From NCBI RefSeq assembly GCF_963678635.1, contig NC_087062.1:49140552-49200551 (forward strand): DNA of 60,000 nucleotides. The letters are read 5' to 3'. Under the pieces are notes generated by a model, which saw only the letters and a program-made list of their open reading frames with translations, made no database searches and was not told where the DNA came from. Source of the DNA: Symsagittifera roscoffensis. Lineage: Eukaryota; Xenacoelomorpha; Acoela; Convolutidae. Positions within the stretch are counted from its first letter, which is position 1. The number at the start of each line of letters is the position of its first letter. A program made the position numbers and the translations under genes. Shown here piece by piece: positions 55,295 through 60,000 of the stretch.

Positions 55295-56402
55295 GTGTGC
55301 ACTAAAGTAAAAAAAAACCGACTTTCCAGATATTTGCTTTACCATTTATTTTGGAAGCAACTCAAATTCCACCTAAACTTTTTATCAAAAAGAATGCCAA
55401 AGCAAAAAAAACAGGAACATGAATCTCTTTCAAAATCTGAAATGGTAAATTTGAACAGATTGTATTCCAGGGGTCGAGCTGCGTACGATTCTGTGGGAAA
55501 CTTGAGTAAAGCAAGTGGTTTGTCAAAAAAGAAAGAAGAACAATTTTTACAAACCAAGACATCGTACACAAACTTTGGACCTCCAATCAGATGTTTCCGA
55601 AGACTTCGATGTTTCCGAAAATTTATCAATGAAATTTGGTGTATGGACTTGGTTTTTGTGGACAAACTAGCAAAACAAAACAATGGAGTCAAATATTTAT
55701 TGATTTCTCTTTGATATTTTACTACCTCTACTTTTAGAAGATCATGTAGCTCGCCTCGAGAAAAAATCCAAGCTTTATCACGATTTGTCAGAGTTCAAAC
55801 AATGAAAAAAAATACTCCAAAGACACTTTGCAAGCCAACAAAAAAAATAATTCTCACGAAAAAAAACTCCTGAAAAACTTTGGGCTGATAAAGGAACAGA
55901 ATATGGTAGAACTTTCAAAATGTTTTGCAAGGAGAAATACACCGAAACTTACTCAACAAGGAAGAGTGAAACAAAAAATTGCATTTGCAGAGCGATCCAC
56001 TCAATCATTAAAACACATAAATTACCGCAACATAGAAGATCATGGTGATAAATTCATTCACAAGTTACCTCAATTTTTTCAACAAGGAATTGTCGCATCA
56101 TTATATCTATTAGGAAATCTCCTAGAGATGTTAAGAACACTGATTTCCTCTCAATTCTGTGCAATAAACCTCTAACAAGGTATAAAAAACTAAAATTCAA
56201 ACTTGGAGATATATTGATAATTTCAAGGAAGGATACTCCTTTTCAAAAGGTAAACAAACCACAATTTACAGATGAAATTTTTAAAATTTCGACAATATCT
56301 ATAAAAAAACCTCTTTCATACATTATCAAAGATCTCGACAAAGAAGAAATTCTGGGAAAAATTTATGAAAAAGAGCTGAGAAAATTAAAGAGCCCAGATT
56401 AA
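55295..56402 (+). pseudogene. Polinton/Maverick-type integrase (F54H12.3-like)
   Basis: Retroviral-type integrase as found in Polintons and in the C. elegans transposon-derived protein F54H12.3. N-terminal part 55295-55714 has RLYSRGRAAYDSVGNLSKAS and the first catalytic Asp in WCMDLVFVDKLAKQ. The second is in LWADKGTEYG (about 55875-55905) and the Glu in AFAERSTQSLKH (about 55980-56015), each in different frames. The C-terminal chromo-like part is at 56214-56402 (SYIIKDLDKEEILGK). At least three frame changes and several stops. Confidence 0.8.
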
Positions 56403-56444
56403 CATAAATCATTTTTTAACCTAAACTTCTATCGATCAGTTATC

Positions 56445-57160
56445 ATGGATTCTTTTACTATCAAGTTAGTTTCTAACGCTCTTTAAATTGTTATCCGAAT
56501 CATAGTCTTAGTTCTTTTACAAACTTTCTACCCGAGCAAATGCATTTGAAAGGCGAATGGGAGGTTGCCATTTCAGAAATATCATACCCTTTTTTGTACC
56601 AAAACGTTACTGAGGGAAGGGTTACATTCGTAGATGGCAGAGAAAGTCCTGAGAAAATCATTTTTGGTACGGGGATTTGACAACTTTTTCTTAACAGATT
56701 TTCAATAAAGTCTCAGTTTTGGAAACAATTATGTCATTTTACACAAGAATTATTACCCAGTACTTCTCTGGATGAAAGCAGTATTGAGTTTGAATTTGGA
56801 ACAAATCGTAATCTCTACTTAAATATGCGTGGTATCCATCTTAGTTTAAAGCTTCAATTATGCGAAGGAAGATTGTTTGATTTATTCAAAAAAAAGCAGA
56901 ATATAAAGCAAAATCCGAGGATGATTCAGATGAGGAACCAGAACGTTACTTAACTTGTGTAATTAATCTATTACTTTCACTATTCTCCAATTGTGAAGTC
57001 TATTTTAACATTACACTGGCTTACAACGCTAATGGATTGTATCCTCATAAGGCACAAGTATTGAACGAATTCAACTCGTCAGCAGTGAGTAATAAAGGAA
57101 TACTTGCTTGTCTTGGATACAGTTTTGAAGAATTACCTGATGCATTTGATAAAGTATCAA
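56445..57160 (+). pseudogene. Probable Polinton structural protein (F54H12.2-like)
   Basis: Starts MDSFTIKLVSNA at 56445, TAA after 13 codons, continues in the next frame (SFTNFLPEQMHLKGEWEVAI, then YQNVTEGRVTF). Further pieces: DESSIEFEFGTNRN (about 56770) and CEVYFNITLAYNANGLYPHK (about 56990). It breaks off at about 57160 in GYSFEELPDAFDK where other DNA begins. In Polintons this protein follows the integrase. A capsid role is plausible but not shown here. Confidence 0.55.
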
Positions 57161-57719
57161 AGGGGGGAGTTTCACTATCGTGCAAGAACCAAAGTTTCAC
57201 CGTCCGGAGACCAACTTGTGGTCTGGGGGCCATGAGCGGGTAGCGTACCACTGGACGAACTTTCCCGCTACTAACCTTAATTGAAAGTTCCTTACAAGAT
57301 ACACTGCACGATGCCTGACGACGGACAACCATGCAGCGCCACTGCCAAATCTAACTCGAAAGACTGTTATCCTACCATATAAGAATTGGTATGGGCCTCC
57401 AATAAAGACACGAACAAGGTCCTATCGGGCCTCCAAAAGTCTAGCCTCTCATGCTCACTACGTGAATGCCTTTCACAATTGCAAGTCTCGCAAGACAAAG
57501 AAGCTTTTTTAACGGAAATTGTCACATCCTTGTCACCGGGTCTTAACGAGTTGAAAAATCAGTGCAGGAGATTTTTACCGAAATTAAACAAGTGAAAAAC
57601 AAAATGGAGACAAAATCTCCCAAAGCTGCCGAGCAGGCACCGAATACACTCTAGTGCGAACAGTGAAAACAACGGATGCGCATCTATGCCAAACTCGAAT
57701 AGACGGAAAACCAGAGGAA
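57161..57719 (+). mobile_element. 5' end of a non-LTR element (putative)
   Basis: GC-richer than its neighbours and starting GGGGGGAGTTTCACTATCGT. After about 150 bp of leader an ATG at 57311 opens MPDDGQPCSATAKSNSKD, with TAA at 57380-57382, then in the same frame is open to 57595 (LRECLSQLQVSQDKEAFLTE). This looks like a 5' UTR and start of an ORF1. It cuts the Polinton gene on one side and is cut by LTR-B at 57720 on the other. Whether it belongs to the LINE at 38450 cannot be judged. Confidence 0.4.
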
Positions 57720-58396
57720 TGTGACATTCGACCTGAATGGTCAAAATGCAATTTCGCATTCGAATTTTCATTGGAACATCTAACCGAGAAGGTTGATGGT
57801 TTTTATGAACTGGTAACGTTAATTGGACAATCAGACAAATCGGGAAGGGTTAGTTTTGACTGACATGCTTACTTTTAAATTTCCGATTTGGACGTGAAAG
57901 ACACGTAACCTATTATTTTTTCGCACACACTGAAACTGCGAAATCAGAAGGAGAGAATTCTCAGTGACAACAACAACGAAAAAACGGCAGAGGATTGAGA
58001 TTGTGGTTAGAAATTGTCAGAAACCACTCCGAGTTGTAACGATTGTGCCTCTACAATCATTACAGAGCAGTTCACAAGAACCAGAAAGGGTGTTGGGACG
58101 ACATGTCCAGCCTTCCGAGAAGAAATAACGTCGTTTTTTCTCCGGATTTCAGAATCCGGAAGGGTCTCGGGAGAGAACTGTAACTCGTTATTCTAACAAC
58201 TTTTAGCTTCCCGGAATGTCTTGAGTTGAATTTAGTTAATACCAAATTCGTTTTCAGATAATGAAAAATTAGGAGTTGGGGGAAAGTGTTGAACCATCTT
58301 CGATGTAGATGATGAATTTTATCTACTGAACAAAAACAATAGTAATATTATATAAAAGTAGTAGTCCTGTTTTTAGGAGTGACCTCGTGGTCTCGG
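57720..58396 (+). repeat. LTR-B start, plus strand
   Basis: Starts TGTGACATTCGACCTGAATG at 57720 and follows the LTR-B path (58034-58063 hairpin; CCATCTTCGATG near 58300) to GACCTCGTGGTCT at 58396, where the orientation changes. Confidence 0.8.
58034..58063 (+). other. Inverted repeat in LTR-B, second copy
   Basis: TGTAACGATTGT and ACAATCATTACA around GCCTCT. One pair broken compared with 41458-41487. Confidence 0.8.
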
Positions 58397-60000
58397 GTCC
58401 TGTTCTGGATTGATTAATCCACTTAGTTAAACACGTTAAATTCAATTTCTCTGTAACCCAAAAGGTTATCGGCAAACGAGTGAACGTTGTCCGAATAACA
58501 ATTTTTACTGTCTTAAATCAAAAAAACTCAAAAAATTTTCTTTTTTTTGTAGCGTTTCGTTTTTTGAAAAAACAAGAAAACTCGGTTTTTGGTACCCAAT
58601 TAATTCCAACCACTTGTGAACTAAACGTAACCGGTTCTACCTTTTGTACTAGTACAGTTACAATGTAACTCGCTAATTTAGCGCTTTTTCCGTTTTAAAA
58701 ATCATTGACATCTCAAAAATTGCGATTTGTGGGGGGGGGGGGTCAAAATATCGCTATTTTGACGCTAAAAACCGGTCTGCTTACTGTGTTTTTCACAGAA
58801 AAACGGTATATGAGTATTAATATAGGGTTTATAAATAGCAATACTAGTAATATTATACCCCTCCGGGTTTGTTCAATGCCCGCATTAAGGTGCTTAAGTC
58901 GGAAATTCGCAGTTCGGTGACGGGTCACAACAGTGCAGTCACTGTCGAGCCCCCCACAGATTAATATCTTACTTTTTGTACCAAAAGGTATACAAAATTT
59001 GTTAACGATACCCAACAGTCGGTTTTTGTTGTCCTTGAGCCCCTTCTTGTCGCTTCTTGCACTGCTTGCCGGATCAGTCTTCTTTTCTAATCCCGAGACC
59101 CTTCCGGGTTGAGCACAAATTAGCATTAACATGCTTAAATACTCAAATGACCCTACAGTACAAGCATCACAAACGGGCCACAAAATTGATCGTAAATATC
59201 CTGACTGATATATATGCCTGTAATAACAATATATCCAACAACAACAAACGGGAGGGTCGGGTCACATCTCGTCTGGGGGGATGATTTCTACTCATTTTAT
59301 ATTTTTTTACTGTTTTTGATTTTTTGTTTATTTAATTGTTTTTTGTTTTTTCTTGGGTACTAGGCTACTTTTTGTTTGGTTTCTTGTATATTTTTAAGTG
59401 TTTTTGGTCACGTGCCACTCAGGAAATGACGGGACTGCGTATCCCCCTACTCTTCCTGGTTCGTGAATTTTCGGTCTTAACTAGGTTAAAAAACTATTCA
59501 CGGGAATCCGGAAGGCTTCCGCGTTCCAAACTACCCTTCCGTCCGGTGGTTAGGGCGTTGTTTTAAGCATCCGCTTGGCTTGGCGCGGAGTGCTCGTTAA
59601 CGGTTCTGCCGGTCATGGTGTTCAAAAGAATAACACCCAGGTGCGCCATAAAAACATCTATGTAACATTCGCCCGGAAGTACATATCGACGGGAAAAAAG
59701 CTAGATTCTAAAACGACTGTCTAGCGTCTAAACATAGCTCTACATGACTTTCACCGTCTCTGCAAAGCCAGTTTTTTTGCTGGTCTTTCTAACATCGGGT
59801 CGACAAAAAACGTTACTGTTTCCGGCTTCGATCAGAACGCTCTGATTAACTCGATTATATGCAAAAAAGGAGCTCATGGCTGGGTCTCAGAATCCCCACA
59901 CCACGAGGTCACTCCTAAAAACAGGGCTACTACTTATATATTATCTTACTATTGTTTTTGATCAGTAGATAAAAATCATCATCTCCATCGAAGATGGATC
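58397..60000 (-). repeat. LTR sequence in inverse orientation, to window edge
   Basis: From 58397 the sequence reads as the reverse strand of the LTR (TTGATTAATCCACTTAGTTA, then the G-run at 58731-58742, the core at 59520-59690 and CCATCGAAGATGGATC at the edge). It runs from the LTR interior towards its start. The last 140 bases mirror 58260-58396. A minus-strand frame at 59183-58743 is open but is LTR sequence. No other gene. Confidence 0.8.
59515..59700 (-). promoter_or_regulatory. Conserved LTR core
   Basis: GC-rich core shared by all LTRs here (5-180, 19513-19690, 21680-21860, 42010-42190, 59515-59700). It has the hairpin GAGCA(C)TCCGC / GCGGATGCTC and the block ATGACCGGCAGAACCG. Higher conservation than the rest of the LTR suggests a function such as promoter, packaging or RNA structure. 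No specific site can be assigned. Confidence 0.5.

Noticed and set aside
57161-57719. Host gene exon at 57386-57595
   Set aside because: GC-rich leader, ATG with early TAA in the same frame, and sharp edges against a Polinton and an LTR fit a truncated non-LTR element better.
58743-59183. 146-residue minus-strand frame inside the LTR
   Set aside because: It covers LTR repeats and the palindromic motifs, and equivalent frames in the other LTRs are shorter or broken.

Overview
The window looks like repeat-dense nuclear DNA of an invertebrate animal. It holds eukaryotic mobile elements (a Ty3/gypsy-type LTR retrotransposon, a non-LTR retrotransposon with a restriction-like endonuclease, and a Polinton/Maverick remnant), long AT-rich non-coding stretches, and no bacterial operon signals, rRNA or tRNA. 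I cannot name the species, and I see no intact host gene.

Positions 1-38276 hold two copies of one very large LTR retrotransposon, head to head. Element 1 is on the minus strand: 5' LTR 17698-20577, internal region 1381-17697, 3' LTR from 1380 to beyond the left edge. Element 2 is on the plus strand: 5' LTR 20841-24466, internal region 24467-37378, 3' LTR 37379-38276 (cut short). A 263-bp spacer separates them. Each copy is broken, and each lacks a different block, so between them they show nearly the whole layout. ORF1 is gag, protease, RT, RNase H, a long acidic linker, integrase and a macro-domain-like tail. About 400 bp without a gene follows. ORF2 is a coiled coil plus SGNH/GDSL hydrolase domain. 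ORF3, ORF4 and ORF5 then follow almost without gaps and are unrecognised. With element 2's extra 4 kb added back to element 1, the internal region would be about 20 kb and the whole element about 26 kb. At least two junctions have the overlapping stop/start ATGA, which suggests coupled reinitiation of translation. The LTRs are about 3 kb and are built of several hairpins with shared CCTTCCGG / CCGGAGGGG ends.

Positions 38277-44433 are an LTR of a related subfamily (LTR-B), split by a 2.9-kb LINE-like element flanked by an 8-bp target-site duplication, and ending in a 25-bp repeat array. Positions 44434 to about 51540 hold a 2.25-kb gene-bearing unit: two nearly identical copies, a third that is broken and shortened, and a more diverged fourth. 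Positions 51541-57160 carry an unidentified ORF and a decayed Polinton/Maverick-like series (packaging ATPase, retroviral-type integrase, probable structural protein). Positions 57161-57719 look like the 5' end of another non-LTR element. Positions 57720-60000 are LTR-B sequence that switches orientation at about 58396.

Nearly every coding region has stops or frameshifts, so the window is a nest of old insertions. The accessory module (macro-like tail, SGNH protein, ORF3-ORF5) is the most unusual content. The order ORF1 to ORF5 is read directly. The family calls come from motifs recognised by eye, without a database search.
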